From assembly GCF_030295425.1 (NCBI RefSeq), contig NZ_AP027081.1, forward strand, positions 4,291,001 through 4,355,000: a stretch of 64,000 nucleotides of DNA. Direction: 5' to 3'. Position 1 is the stretch's first letter. Each line of letters starts with the position of its first letter. Shown piece after piece: positions 1-9,085 of the stretch. The position numbers and the translations under genes are program-made. Under the pieces are notes generated by a model, which worked only from the letters and a program-made list of their open reading frames with translations, was not told the DNA's origin and did not search any database. Source of the DNA: Mesoterricola sediminis. GTDB taxonomy: Bacteria; Acidobacteriota; Holophagae; Holophagales; Holophagaceae.

Positions 1-238
1 CCCGCTTCAGGAGTTCGAAGGTCATGAGGATCTGCTTGTCGGACGTCACGTCCATGGGAATGAGGATGGGATTCTCAAGACCCTCCGTCAGTTCGCGCAC
101 GTTCTTGCCGAGGCGCTCGTTCTGGTAGGTGAAGGCCAGTTCGGCCCCCTCCTCCATCAGCCGCTGGGAGATCCCCCAGGCGATGGACCACTTGTTGGCG
201 ACCCCCACCACCAAACCGCGCTTGCCTTTCATGAGCAT
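1..238 (-). CDS. fabI: Enoyl-[acyl-carrier-protein] reductase (FabI), N-terminal part
   Basis: The protein runs off the left edge, so only about 79 N-terminal residues are visible. It opens MLMKGKRGLVVGVANKWSIA, the glycine-rich NAD-binding start of FabI-type enoyl-ACP reductases, followed by the Rossmann strand ending in FTYQNERLGKNV. FabI reduces the enoyl-ACP double bond with NADH in the last step of fatty-acid elongation. The start at 238 is preceded by a GGGAGG ribosome binding site five bases away; an in-frame ATG at 232 is the alternative. It is divergent from the TPR gene at 320. The catalytic Tyr-x6-Lys lies outside the window, so the activity is assigned from the N-terminal match alone. 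Confidence 0.88.
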   Translation of the reverse strand, partial: MLMKGKRGLVVGVANKWSIAWGISQRLMEEGAELAFTYQNERLGKNVRELTEGLENPILIPMDVTSDKQILMTFELLKR

Positions 239-319
239 GGCCGCCTCCCTTCCATTTGCGACAAAGGCTCAAAATACCCCAAACGGGTCCCGGGTGCCAC
301 CTTGGCCTATACTCCCTGC

Positions 320-1399
320 ATGATCCGCCGGACCGCATTCCTCCTCCTGGCCGGCGCCCTCGGGGCGCAGGCGGCCTACTCCCCCCGCGTCGACCTGGAC
401 GCCGGACGCTACCTGAAGGCCCAGGCCGAGGCCGACGCCGTCCTGGCCCGCGATCCCAACAACGCCCTGGCCCTCGCCGCCCGGAGCCAGGCGCTCACGG
501 CCCTGGTGCGCCTCCCCGAGGCCCTGGCCGACGCCAACCGGGCCCTGGCCCTCCAGCCCGGCCTCGCCGACGGCTTCCTGGCGAGGGCCCTGGCCCGGGC
601 CGGCCTCGCCCTCCAGCAGAAGAACCTCGGCACCCTCCGGGGCGTCTCCGCGGCCATGGACGACCTCCGCGCCGCCGTGAAGGCCGACCCCACCCTCGCC
701 GCCGCCTGGATGGCCCTGGGCGTGGCCTACCAGCAGCTCCCGGGCATCCTCGGCGGTTCCACCCGCCGGGCCCATGCCTGCGCCGAGGCCCTGGACCACC
801 TCAACCCCGTCAAGGGCGCCACCCTCCGGGGCACCGTCCTGGCCATGGACGGCGACTGGTCCGGCGCCGAGCGCGCCTTCGGGACCGCCTTCGCCATCGC
901 CCCCCGCGATCCCGACCTCATCTACGCCTACCTGGACGCCCTCGGGAGCCGGGAGACCCGGAAGGCCCTGGGGGAGGAGGCCCAGAAGACCCGGCTCTCC
1001 CAGGAGGCCACCCGGCTCCTCCCCGCCGCGCGAAGCAACGCCCGGGCCCTCTCGGGCGTGTGCGACGCCCTGCTGGACGCGGGCCGGGGCCAGGAGGCCT
1101 GGGCCGCGGCCTCGGCGGCGATCCCCCACGCCGACGCCCCCAGCGTCCTGCGCCTGGAGCTCGGCAAGATCGCCGCCCGCAGCGGCGTCAACCGCGAGGC
1201 GGGCCTGGCCTCCCTCGACCAGGTGCTCCGGGAGCCCCTGGAAGGCGGCACCGGCGGCTACGGCACCGCCCACTGGCGGAAGGGGCAGATCCTGAAGGAC
1301 CTGGGCCGGAAGGCCGAGGCCCGGGCCGCGGCCCAGGCCGCCCTGGCCCTGGACCCGAAGGATTCCAGGGCCCAGAAGCTGCTCAAAGAAATTTCCTGA
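320..1399 (+). CDS. Secreted TPR-repeat protein
   Basis: About 359 residues. A short basic N-terminus and hydrophobic stretch (MIRRTAFLLLAGALGAQA) form a signal peptide ending in Ala-x-Ala, so the protein is probably periplasmic. The rest is helical and Ala/Leu-rich, with repeats of TPR type such as DPNNALALAARSQAL, LQPGLADGFLARALARAG and the C-terminal LALDPKDSRAQKLLKE. TPR proteins act as protein-protein scaffolds; no catalytic motif is visible. A TTG 18 bases upstream could extend it, but the ATG at 320 gives the signal peptide directly. The specific role is unknown. Confidence 0.8.
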   Translation: MIRRTAFLLLAGALGAQAAYSPRVDLDAGRYLKAQAEADAVLARDPNNALALAARSQALTALVRLPEALADANRALALQPGLADGFLARALARAGLALQQKNLGTLRGVSAAMDDLRAAVKADPTLAAAWMALGVAYQQLPGILGGSTRRAHACAEALDHLNPVKGATLRGTVLAMDGDWSGAERAFGTAFAIAPRDPDLIYAYLDALGSRETRKALGEEAQKTRLSQEATRLLPAARSNARALSGVCDALLDAGRGQEAWAAASAAIPHADAPSVLRLELGKIAARSGVNREAGLASLDQVLREPLEGGTGGYGTAHWRKGQILKDLGRKAEARAAAQAALALDPKDSRAQKLLKEIS

Positions 1400-1443
1400 A
1401 AAGGCCATCCATGGCTGGCATGGTGGAATGAACCAGCCCGGCC

Positions 1444-2586
1444 ATGCCCATGAGCGCTTCCCCCATTCCCTTCAACCGTCCCGTCCCCGCCGGCCGGGAG
1501 GCGGAGCACCTCCAGGCCTGCCTGGCCTCCGGACGCTGGTGCGGCGACGGCCCCTGGACCCGCAAGGCCCAGACGATGCTGGAGGCCTCCCAGGGCTTCC
1601 GCAAGGCCCTCCTCACCCCCTCGTGCACCGCCGCCCTGGAGATGGCCGCCCTCCTCTCCGGGGTCGGTCCCGGCGACGAGGTCATCCTCCCTTCCTACAC
1701 CTTCGTCTCCACGGCCAACGCCTTCGCCCTGCGCGGGGCCAGGCTGGTGTTCGCCGACAGCCTCGCCACCCACCCCAACCTCGACGCCGCGGCCGTGGAA
1801 GCCCTGGTCACCCCCAGGACCCGGGTGATCGTGGCCATGCACTACGGCGGCACCGCCTGTGACATGGACGCCCTGGAGCGGCTCGCGGAGCGCCATGGGC
1901 TCCTTCTCGTCGAGGACGCGGCCCAGTGCATCGGCGCGCGCCACCAGGGCCGACCCCTGGGGAGCATCGGCGCCTTCGGGACCTTCTCCTTCCACGAGAC
2001 CAAGAACGTGGCCTGCGGAGAAGGCGGGGCGCTGGTCGTCAACGACCCCCGCTTCGACCTGAAGGCCGAGATCGTCCGGGAGAAGGGCACGAACCGCGCC
2101 GCCTTCTTCCGGGGGGAAGTCGACAAGTACGGCTGGGTGGACCTCGGATCCAGCTACCTGCCCTCCGAATTCGCCGCCGCCGTCCTGGTGGCCCAGCTCG
2201 AGGAGCTGGACCGGATCAACACCCGGCGCATCGCCCTCTGGGAGCGCTACCGCGAAGCCCTCGCCCCCCTGGCCCGGGCCGGCCGCATCGCCCTGCCCGA
2301 GCTGCCCGAAGGCCACGGCCACAACGGCCACGTCTTCTACGTCGTCACCCCCGACCTCGCAACCCGGACCCGCCTGATGGCCCACCTCAAGGCCGACGGC
2401 ATCAGCGCCGTGTTCCACTACCAGAGCCTCCACAAGAGCCCTTACTTCCAGGACCACCACGACGGCCGCCCCCTGCCCAACTCGGACCGGTTCTCCGATT
2501 GTCTGCTCAGGCTGCCTTTGTTCGCATCCCTGACCGACGAGGAGGTGGACCGGGTGGTGGCGTCGGTCACGGCGCACCTCTCCTGA
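1444..2586 (+). CDS. DegT/DnrJ/EryC1-family sugar aminotransferase, WecE/RffA-like
   Basis: 380 residues, full length for the family. PLP-dependent transaminase that adds an amino group to a nucleotide-linked 4-keto sugar. Visible motifs are the substrate/phosphate loop around SCTAALEMAALL, the LVEDAAQ strand that holds the PLP pyridine, and FHETKNVACGEGG, whose Lys is the Schiff-base lysine. The FHETKN form and the opening IPFNRPVPAGREAEHL are most like WecE (dTDP-4-amino-4,6-dideoxygalactose transaminase); ArnB and other 4-aminotransferases are close alternatives. It is the first gene of the glycan cluster, and rmlA at 13404 could supply the dTDP-sugar. The start could also be the ATG at 1450. 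Confidence 0.88.
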   Translation: MPMSASPIPFNRPVPAGREAEHLQACLASGRWCGDGPWTRKAQTMLEASQGFRKALLTPSCTAALEMAALLSGVGPGDEVILPSYTFVSTANAFALRGARLVFADSLATHPNLDAAAVEALVTPRTRVIVAMHYGGTACDMDALERLAERHGLLLVEDAAQCIGARHQGRPLGSIGAFGTFSFHETKNVACGEGGALVVNDPRFDLKAEIVREKGTNRAAFFRGEVDKYGWVDLGSSYLPSEFAAAVLVAQLEELDRINTRRIALWERYREALAPLARAGRIALPELPEGHGHNGHVFYVVTPDLATRTRLMAHLKADGISAVFHYQSLHKSPYFQDHHDGRPLPNSDRFSDCLLRLPLFASLTDEEVDRVVASVTAHLS

Positions 2587-2695
2587 ATACACCCGGCGGA
2601 AGGCCGAAGGGAGGCTTGGCCCAGGGGTTCCCCGTGCCGGCAGGACGGTTCTGTCATCATGGAGGGAAACCCGCCACCTTTATCCAAGGCCACGC

Positions 2696-4426
2696 ATGAC
2701 TTCCAGCAGTTCCGACCCCCAAGCCGGCCTCCGTCCGTCCCGCTTCCCCAGGGTCCTTGGGTGGGCGGCCCTGGCCATCCTCGGCCTCGCCTCCCTTCAT
2801 CTCGCCACCCACCGCATCCTGCAGGTGGACGAGGCCCAGCAGGTCAACCAGGCCTGCATCCTCGCCCGGGGTGAGGCCGCCCGGTATTTCGTCTACGCGC
2901 CCTTGCACCATCTGGGCCCCATGGCGTGGATCGCCAAGGCCTGCCACACCTCCAAGTCCCTCTTTCTCCTGAACCGCCTCCTCTACCTGGCGGTGTTCTG
3001 GGTCAACATCGCCCTGATTGGCAGGATCTGCGCGGGCGGGTGGCGGTCCCGGTCCATCCTGGGCTGGACGCTGGGCGCCGCGACGATCGTGCCCCTCTGG
3101 GACTATGGTTTCGAGATCCGCCATGACAACGTTCTGTTGACCGGGCTCCTCCTCGGTTGGCTCTGCCTGATGCGCCGGTGGCGCCACCCTTGGGCGGCCT
3201 TCCTCATGGCTGGCCCCCTGGCCGTTGCCCTCCAATTCCTGTCCTTCAAATCCTTCCTCTACTGGGCCCCCTTTCTCCTGGTCCTGCTGGTGGCGCCCCC
3301 GCCCTCCCTGGCCTCCATCCGGCCCTTGCGGCGTCTGGGCCTCCTGTTGGCGGGGTTGGGGGCGGGTCTGGTCGCCGTCCGGGGCATCTACGCGTTGAGC
3401 GGCGGCTGGCATGATGCGATCCAGGGATTCGGGATGGGGGTGGCCAGTTCCGTGGCCACCACCCGATTCTCGCCGCTGCCGGTGCTCGCTCGGCTTGCCC
3501 GCCAGGCCCCCCTGCTTGTGGCCGGCGGCCTGGGGCTCGCCCTTTCCTGGGCGCTGACCCGGCGGAAGGCCGGCAGCTCCACCTTGACCTGGGTGGCTCC
3601 CTTCCCCGAGTTGGCGCTCCTGGCCTTCCTGCTGGCGGCCTTCGTGGTCAACCCCACGCCCTTCCCCTACAACCTCGTCCTGTTCGCGCCCTTCCTCCTG
3701 GTCGCCAGCGCCGCCCTCCTCCGCGCACCCGAATGGGGCGTCCTGGCCTCCCGCCCCGTCCTGCCGGCGACGCTGGCCGTCCTCGCGGCGTGCCATCTGC
3801 TGCCCTTCCTCCTGCTGACGGCGAGGCACTTCGAGAAGACCCAGGACCGGCAGATCCGCATCCAGGAGGCGGCGGAAGCTCTGACCGATCCTGCGACCGA
3901 CCCCGTGTTCGACGGCACCGGCCTGGTCCCGACCCGTCACCCAGTCGGTTACCAGTGGCTGATTCATTCGATCACCTTGGGCCGGTTCAGGGATGGAACC
4001 TGGCCGTCCATCCTGTCCTTGCTGGAGTCCGATCCTCCCCCCGTCGTCATCCCCAACTACCGACTGGACAGCCTGAGCCAGGACGAGCAGGCCTTCCTAT
4101 CCGCCCACTACATCCCGGTCGCGGACGACCTGCTGGTCGCGGGCCAGGTGCTTCCCGCGGGCGCCACCACCTGGACGTGCCTCCACCCTGGCCGGTATCA
4201 GATCTTCCACGAAATCCAGCCCGGGGGCGTGGCCCAGCCCGGGGTGCTCAGGATCGACGGCAGGGACTATGCCAATCCCGTCATCCTTTACATGGACAAG
4301 GGCGATCACCGGGTGGAGTCCAGGGGGGCCACGAGGAAGGTGGTGGCCTGGATCGGGCCCCGGCTGACCACGATGCCGCAGCTCGAGCTCGGCGACCATC
4401 GCGAACTGTTCATCAACTGGTACTGA
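2696..4426 (+). CDS. Multi-pass GT-C-type glycosyltransferase-like membrane protein (ArnT/PMT-like fold)
   Basis: 576 residues. A first membrane span is followed at once by a periplasmic loop with QVDEAQQVNQA. An acidic pair in the first loop is the hallmark of GT-C glycosyltransferases, which use polyprenyl-phosphate sugars. About ten further hydrophobic segments fill residues 60-390, and a soluble C-terminal domain of about 190 residues follows. This matches the ArnT/PMT plan of a membrane half plus a periplasmic domain. It lies directly before an ArnC-like GT2, so it may transfer the carrier-linked sugar outside the membrane. Overall similarity to named families is weak; the assignment rests on topology, the acidic motif and context. 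Confidence 0.6.
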   Translation: MTSSSSDPQAGLRPSRFPRVLGWAALAILGLASLHLATHRILQVDEAQQVNQACILARGEAARYFVYAPLHHLGPMAWIAKACHTSKSLFLLNRLLYLAVFWVNIALIGRICAGGWRSRSILGWTLGAATIVPLWDYGFEIRHDNVLLTGLLLGWLCLMRRWRHPWAAFLMAGPLAVALQFLSFKSFLYWAPFLLVLLVAPPPSLASIRPLRRLGLLLAGLGAGLVAVRGIYALSGGWHDAIQGFGMGVASSVATTRFSPLPVLARLARQAPLLVAGGLGLALSWALTRRKAGSSTLTWVAPFPELALLAFLLAAFVVNPTPFPYNLVLFAPFLLVASAALLRAPEWGVLASRPVLPATLAVLAACHLLPFLLLTARHFEKTQDRQIRIQEAAEALTDPATDPVFDGTGLVPTRHPVGYQWLIHSITLGRFRDGTWPSILSLLESDPPPVVIPNYRLDSLSQDEQAFLSAHYIPVADDLLVAGQVLPAGATTWTCLHPGRYQIFHEIQPGGVAQPGVLRIDGRDYANPVILYMDKGDHRVESRGATRKVVAWIGPRLTTMPQLELGDHRELFINWY

Positions 4427-4440
4427 TGGGCCTTTGAACC

Positions 4441-5424
4441 ATGTCCCCCCGTCCCTTCCTCCTGTCCATCGTCACCCCCGCCTACCGCTGCGAGGCCTGC
4501 ATCGAGGAGCTGTACCGGCGGGTCGTCGAGGCCGTCGGCGGCATCCCGGGCGCCTCCTTGGAACTGATCTTCGTCAACGACGGCAGTCCGGAACGGGACT
4601 GGGAGGTTATCAGCCGACTCGCCGACCTCGACCCGAGGGTCAAGGGGATCAACCTCTCCCGCAATTTCGGCCAGCACCACGCCATCGCCGCGGGCATGGA
4701 CCACGCCCAGGGGGACTGGATCGCCGTGATGGATTGCGACCTCCAGGACCAGCCCGAGGAGATTCCCAGGCTGTTCGAGCATGCCTGGAAGGAGGGCTGG
4801 GACGTGGTCTTCGCGCGCCGAATGGATCGCCAGGACACCTGGCTCAAGGTCTCCCTGTCCCGCTGCTTCAACCGGCTGGTCAACACCCTCAGCACCCTCC
4901 CCATCGACCCCGCCATCAGCAACTTCTCCATCGTCACCCGACAGGTCGCGGACAGCTACCGCCGCATGAGGGAGTGTTCCCGCTCCTACGGCCTGGGCAT
5001 CCTCTGGTGCGGCTACAAGGTGGGCTATGTGCCCGTGCGGCACGGCTCCCGCTTTGCCGGCGCATCGGCCTACAGTTTCGGTCGCTCCCTGCAGCTGGCC
5101 ATGGAGTCCATCACCTCGCTGTCCAACAAGCCGCTCCGGATGGCCATCAACCTGGGCTTCGGGATGGCGACGCTGGCCTTCCTGTACGGGATCTACCTGA
5201 TCATCCGGTACCTGTTCTGGGCCATTCCCGTGGCCGGATGGACCACCATCACCGTGTCCCTCTACTTCCTGTCCGGTGTCATCCTCGTCGTGCTCGGCAT
5301 CCTGGGCCTCTACCTCGGGAAGGTCTTCGACGAAGTCAAGGCCAGGCCCATCTACCTGGTCCGGGAGACCCGGAACGTGGACGGCACCCCGAATTGCGAC
5401 CAAGCCAACGGTCTGGAGGCGTGA
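4441..5424 (+). CDS. GT2 glycosyltransferase, ArnC/GtrB/DPM1-like polyprenyl-phosphate sugar transferase
   Basis: 327 residues, the normal size for the ArnC/GtrB group. The N-terminal GT-A domain shows LSIVTPAYRCEACIEELY, FVNDGSPE, the acceptor motif SRNFGQHHAIAAGMDHA and the metal-binding DCDLQDQPE. Two hydrophobic segments near residues 230-255 and 270-305 anchor it, as in enzymes that load a sugar from a nucleotide onto undecaprenyl phosphate at the cytoplasmic face. It starts 14 bases after the GT-C gene and its stop overlaps the start region of the next gene. The substrate is probably the amino sugar made by the aminotransferase at 1444; that link is inference. Confidence 0.85.
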   Translation: MSPRPFLLSIVTPAYRCEACIEELYRRVVEAVGGIPGASLELIFVNDGSPERDWEVISRLADLDPRVKGINLSRNFGQHHAIAAGMDHAQGDWIAVMDCDLQDQPEEIPRLFEHAWKEGWDVVFARRMDRQDTWLKVSLSRCFNRLVNTLSTLPIDPAISNFSIVTRQVADSYRRMRECSRSYGLGILWCGYKVGYVPVRHGSRFAGASAYSFGRSLQLAMESITSLSNKPLRMAINLGFGMATLAFLYGIYLIIRYLFWAIPVAGWTTITVSLYFLSGVILVVLGILGLYLGKVFDEVKARPIYLVRETRNVDGTPNCDQANGLEA

Positions 5425-5426
5425 CC

Positions 5427-6953
5427 GTGGCCAGGACCCTGCTCGATTTCCTCGCTTCCGCCGCCCGCCCCGAGTGGGCGGACCGAGTCGCCCTTGTGGA
5501 GCCGAAACGCACCTTCACCTTCGCCCAGGTCCTCGCGGCGGCCCACGCCTATGGGGCCGCCATCCGGTCGCGGGGCCTCGACCTAGGGAGGCCGGTGGCG
5601 GTCTTCCTCCCCAAGTGCGCGGAGGTGGTGTTCGCGAACCTGGGCGGCATGCTGGCCGGCGCCATGTTCTCGAACCTGGACGTCAAGTCGCCGAACCGGC
5701 GCATCAAGAACATCCTCGACAACCTGGACCCGGCTCTGGTCGTGACGTCCAGAAGCCTGGCTTCCAGACTCCAGGAAGCCGGGCTGGAGCCCTCGCGCCT
5801 GCTCCTCCTCGAGGACCTGCCCGAAGGGCTGCCCGACGAGCGCCTGCCCCTCCCGGCGCGCGTCGATACGGATCCCGTCTGCATCATCAACACGTCCGGT
5901 TCCACGGGGACGCCGAAAGGCGTCGTCCTCCATCACCGGGGCACCGTCGATTTCATGGATTGGGTCTTCGATACCCTGCCGGTCGACGGCAGCGAGCGCA
6001 TCGGGAGCCTCTCGCCCTTCCACTTCGACATCTACCTCCTCGAGCTCTTCCTGTGCCTGGGCCGGGGGGCCACCCTCGTCCTCATTCCCGAATCCCACGC
6101 GGCCTTCCCCGCCGCCCTGATGGCGTTCCTGCGGGACATGCACATCAGCTTCCTGTTCTGGGTCCCCTCCATCCTGGTGGCGATCGCGAACCAGGGACTG
6201 CTCGAGGAGATTCCGCTTCCCGGCCTCCGGACGGTCTTCTTCGCGGGCGAGGTCTTCCCCACCCGCCATTTCAACCGTTGGCGGAAGGCCCTGCCCGGGG
6301 TCACCTGGGTCAATCTCTACGGCCCCATCGAGATCCACGTGGACTGCACCTACTTCATCGTCGACAGGGCCTTCGCGGACGACGAGCCCCTCCCCATCGG
6401 ATTCCCTTGCCGGAACACGGACATCCTCATCCTTGACGAGGAAGGCCGGTCCTGCCCCGATGGCCTCCAGGGAGAACTGTGCGTGCGGGGTTCCTCCCTG
6501 GCCCATGGGTACTGGAACGACCCGGAGAAGACCGCCAGGGCCTTCGTCCAGAATCCCCTGAACCGGGCCTACCCCGAGACCATCTACCGCACCGGCGACC
6601 TCGTCTGGCGGAATCCGCGCGGGGAGATCATGTTCGTCGGCCGGAAGGATTACCAGATCAAGCACCTGGGGTACCGGATCGAGCTCCCGGAGATCGAGCA
6701 CCAGGCCCTCCAGGTGCCGGGGGTGGCCCAGGCCTGCGTGCTCTACAACCAGGGACGGAAGGAGATCACCTTGTTCTACGAGGCCCAGGATCCTTCGGTG
6801 ACCCCGGCCAGGGTCCGCGCGGCCTTGGCGGAGGCCTTCCCCAAGTACATGGTTCCGACCGCCTACCATCCCATGGACGCCCTCCCCCGCAATCCGAACG
6901 GGAAGATCGACAGGAGCGGACTCGCCGCGGGCCTGGAGGGACCGGCCTCATGA
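5427..6953 (+). CDS. AMP-forming adenylation enzyme (DltA-like amino acid/acyl ligase)
   Basis: 508 residues, one complete adenylation domain with no fused carrier domain. Core motifs in order: TSGSTGTPKGVVLHH (P-loop A3), YGPIEIHVDCTYF (A5), RTGDLVWRNPRGE (A7), GRKDYQIKHLGYRIELPEIE (A8) and NPNGKIDR with the catalytic Lys (A10). The A8 and A10 wording is closest to D-alanine-carrier protein ligase DltA. It should activate a carboxylic or amino acid as acyl-AMP and load a free-standing carrier, most simply one of the two ACPs downstream. GTG at 5427 is chosen because GGAGG sits seven bases upstream; GTG at 5421 is too close. It overlaps the next gene by ATGA. Confidence 0.82.
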   Translation: MARTLLDFLASAARPEWADRVALVEPKRTFTFAQVLAAAHAYGAAIRSRGLDLGRPVAVFLPKCAEVVFANLGGMLAGAMFSNLDVKSPNRRIKNILDNLDPALVVTSRSLASRLQEAGLEPSRLLLLEDLPEGLPDERLPLPARVDTDPVCIINTSGSTGTPKGVVLHHRGTVDFMDWVFDTLPVDGSERIGSLSPFHFDIYLLELFLCLGRGATLVLIPESHAAFPAALMAFLRDMHISFLFWVPSILVAIANQGLLEEIPLPGLRTVFFAGEVFPTRHFNRWRKALPGVTWVNLYGPIEIHVDCTYFIVDRAFADDEPLPIGFPCRNTDILILDEEGRSCPDGLQGELCVRGSSLAHGYWNDPEKTARAFVQNPLNRAYPETIYRTGDLVWRNPRGEIMFVGRKDYQIKHLGYRIELPEIEHQALQVPGVAQACVLYNQGRKEITLFYEAQDPSVTPARVRAALAEAFPKYMVPTAYHPMDALPRNPNGKIDRSGLAAGLEGPAS

Positions 6954-7783
6954 TCCCGGTTCCGTCCCCGGAGGTCCTGGTGGAGGCTCTGGCCTCCACA
7001 CGGGCGGCGGCGGCGGCCTACCACACCAACCTGTTCCTGAACCTGGACCAGATCGCCGGCTGGTTCGCGGAAGGTGGGCTGGCCTGGATGCGTGGCCCGG
7101 GGGCCGTCCTGGTCAGGCAACGGGAGGCCGGACTCGACCGCCTGTTCCACGCCGCCACCTGCCCCGGGGCCCTGGCCGAAGCCTTGGCCCGCCTTCCCGA
7201 GCCGCCCAGAACCCAGCCCTGGGTGTCCGACCTCGTCGGGCGGCCCGAGGCCCTGACGGACGTAGCGGGGATCTACGCGGCCTGCGGGTTCCGTCACCAC
7301 CGTTCCCTCCTGCGCATGATCCGCGTGGGCACCCCTCTCCCGGCACCGCCGGACCCCTCGGTCTGCGACGAGGCCCTTCCTGGCCAGGCCGACGCCGTCG
7401 TGGCCATGCTCCGCCGGCTCCTCGATCCCCTTGCGGAGCGCATCCCATCCCCCCGGGAGGTGGCCCGGTGGGCGGCGGACGGCGAGATGCTCACGGTCCG
7501 GCGCGGGGACACCCTGGCGGGAATGCTCGCCTACCACGTGCAGGGCCGGTCCGCCCATCTGCGTTACTGGCACGTGGATCCGCGGTTCCGGGGCGGGGGC
7601 GCGGGCTCGGCCCTGCTGCGGACGTTCCTGGACAGGACCCGGGGCTGCACCCGCCAGACCTTGTGGGTCCTGGCCCACAATGCCGACAGCATCGCCAAGT
7701 ACGCGCATTACGGGTTCCACATGGACCCGGCCGTCGACATGATCATGGTGAAAGGGGCCGCCGGCCCGGGAGGCATCGCATGA
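6950..7783 (+). CDS. GNAT-family N-acetyltransferase
   Basis: 277 residues. The C-terminal 120 residues carry the GNAT fold: LRYWHVDPRFRGGGAGSALL has the strand and the acetyl-CoA-binding R-G-G-G-A-G turn, then LWVLAHNADSIAKYAHYGFH gives the terminal Asn and Tyr elements. The N-terminal half has no clear family and may bind the substrate or an acyl-ACP. The ATGA overlaps with the adenylation gene before it and the ACP after it imply translational coupling. Acylation of an amino sugar or of an ACP-bound intermediate is plausible; the acceptor is not visible from sequence. Confidence 0.75.
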   Translation: MIPVPSPEVLVEALASTRAAAAAYHTNLFLNLDQIAGWFAEGGLAWMRGPGAVLVRQREAGLDRLFHAATCPGALAEALARLPEPPRTQPWVSDLVGRPEALTDVAGIYAACGFRHHRSLLRMIRVGTPLPAPPDPSVCDEALPGQADAVVAMLRRLLDPLAERIPSPREVARWAADGEMLTVRRGDTLAGMLAYHVQGRSAHLRYWHVDPRFRGGGAGSALLRTFLDRTRGCTRQTLWVLAHNADSIAKYAHYGFHMDPAVDMIMVKGAAGPGGIA

Positions 7784-8010
7784 GCAGAGTCCTGGACATC
7801 CTGAAGGACATCCGGCCCGAATTCGACTTCTCCACCTCCACGGACTTCATCGAAGACGGCATGCTCGATTCCATGGACGTCGTCACCCTGGTCTCCGAAC
7901 TGGACAAGGCCTTCGGCATTTCCATCGCGGGAATCGACATCCTTCCGGAACATTTCTCGAGCCTCGAGGGCATCCATGCCCTCCTCGAGCGCTACGGGGT
8001 CAAGCCATGA
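7780..8010 (+). CDS. Acyl carrier protein (first of two)
   Basis: 76 residues, the usual ACP size. The segment EDGMLDSMDVVTLVSELD holds the phosphopantetheine-attachment Ser31 in a D-S-M-D context before helix 2. The protein is strongly acidic and has the helix-loop-helix spacing of carrier proteins (LDILKDIRPEF at the start, SLEGIHALLERYG at the end). It overlaps the acetyltransferase gene before it and the KAS III gene after it by four bases each, so it is probably the carrier that holds their substrate. It differs from the second ACP at 9086, which suggests separate partners. Confidence 0.85.
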   Translation: MSRVLDILKDIRPEFDFSTSTDFIEDGMLDSMDVVTLVSELDKAFGISIAGIDILPEHFSSLEGIHALLERYGVKP

Positions 8011-9074
8011 TGCTGGCTTTCGAGGATTGCGCCATCACCGGCCTGCTGACGGTCCTGCCCGAACATGAACGGACCTTCCTGGAAGAAATGGAAGCCTACA
8101 AGGCTCCGCTCAAGCGTTCCCTCAAGCTGAAAGAGGTCATGGGATACGACCGCCACCGCATCGTGGACGGCCCGGTCTGCGCCTCCGACCTGGTCTGCCG
8201 GGGCCTCGAGCACCTGTTCGAGCGGGGCCTGCTCGAACGGGACGGCTTCGACGCGCTCATCCTGGTGACCCAGTCGCCGGACCACTTCATCCCGCCGACC
8301 AGCAATGTGGTCCAGGGGCGCCTCGGCCTCGGCCACGATGTCCTCTGCCTGGACATCAACCAGGGATGCGCGGGCTTCCTGATCGGCCTGATGCAGGGCT
8401 TCCTCCTGCTCGCCCAGCCTTCCATCCGGAAAGTCGTCGTCGCCAATGCGGACCTGCTCAGCCGGAAGGTCTCGAAGCAGGACCGCAACAGCTGGCCGCT
8501 CATCGGCGATGCCGCCTCCATCACCGTGCTCGAGCGGCGCCCGGGGGCGCCCAGGATCCACCTGAGCCTGAAGATGGACGGCACGCGCCGGGAGGCCTTG
8601 ATGATCCCGGCAGGGGGGTTCCGCCAGCCGTCCAGTCCCGGGACCGCCGTGATGGCCGAGGATCCGGAAGGCAACCTCCGGGCTCCGGACAACCTGGTGA
8701 TGGACGGCTCCGCCGTCTTCAACTTCGTGCAGGTCGAGGTCCCGCCCCTGGTGGAGGACCTGCTGGCCCGCGCGGGCAGGGGCCTGGACACCATCGACAC
8801 CTTCCTCTTCCATCAGCCGAACCGGTTCATGCTCGAGAAGCTCGCCGACCGGATGGGAGTCCCCCGGGAGCGGATGCCCAACAACATCGTCGAGCACTAC
8901 GGCAACTCCAGCGGGGTGACCATTCCGCTGGCCCTCGCCCACAACCACCGCGCCGAGGTGCTGTCCGGGACCCTGCGCACCTGCTTCGCGGGGTTCGGCG
9001 TAGGCCTGACCTGGGGCGCCATGCTGGCCGACGTAGGCCCGCTCAGGTTCTGTGAGATGATCGATTTCAAATGA
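8007..9074 (+). CDS. 3-oxoacyl-ACP synthase III-like enzyme (KAS III family)
   Basis: 355 residues. Thiolase-fold condensing enzyme with the complete Cys-His-Asn triad of KAS III: Cys121 in NQGCAGFLIG, His269 in FLFHQPNRFM and Asn300 in HYGNSSGVTIPLAL. Such enzymes condense an acyl-CoA with malonyl-ACP, or act as acyl transferases from ACP to an amine or alcohol. The gene sits between two ACP genes with a ketoreductase-like SDR next, which fits formation of a short beta-hydroxy or beta-keto acyl group rather than bulk fatty-acid synthesis. ATG 8007 overlaps the preceding ACP stop. Confidence 0.85.
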   Translation: MMLAFEDCAITGLLTVLPEHERTFLEEMEAYKAPLKRSLKLKEVMGYDRHRIVDGPVCASDLVCRGLEHLFERGLLERDGFDALILVTQSPDHFIPPTSNVVQGRLGLGHDVLCLDINQGCAGFLIGLMQGFLLLAQPSIRKVVVANADLLSRKVSKQDRNSWPLIGDAASITVLERRPGAPRIHLSLKMDGTRREALMIPAGGFRQPSSPGTAVMAEDPEGNLRAPDNLVMDGSAVFNFVQVEVPPLVEDLLARAGRGLDTIDTFLFHQPNRFMLEKLADRMGVPRERMPNNIVEHYGNSSGVTIPLALAHNHRAEVLSGTLRTCFAGFGVGLTWGAMLADVGPLRFCEMIDFK

Positions 9075-9085
9075 CGGGAGGCACC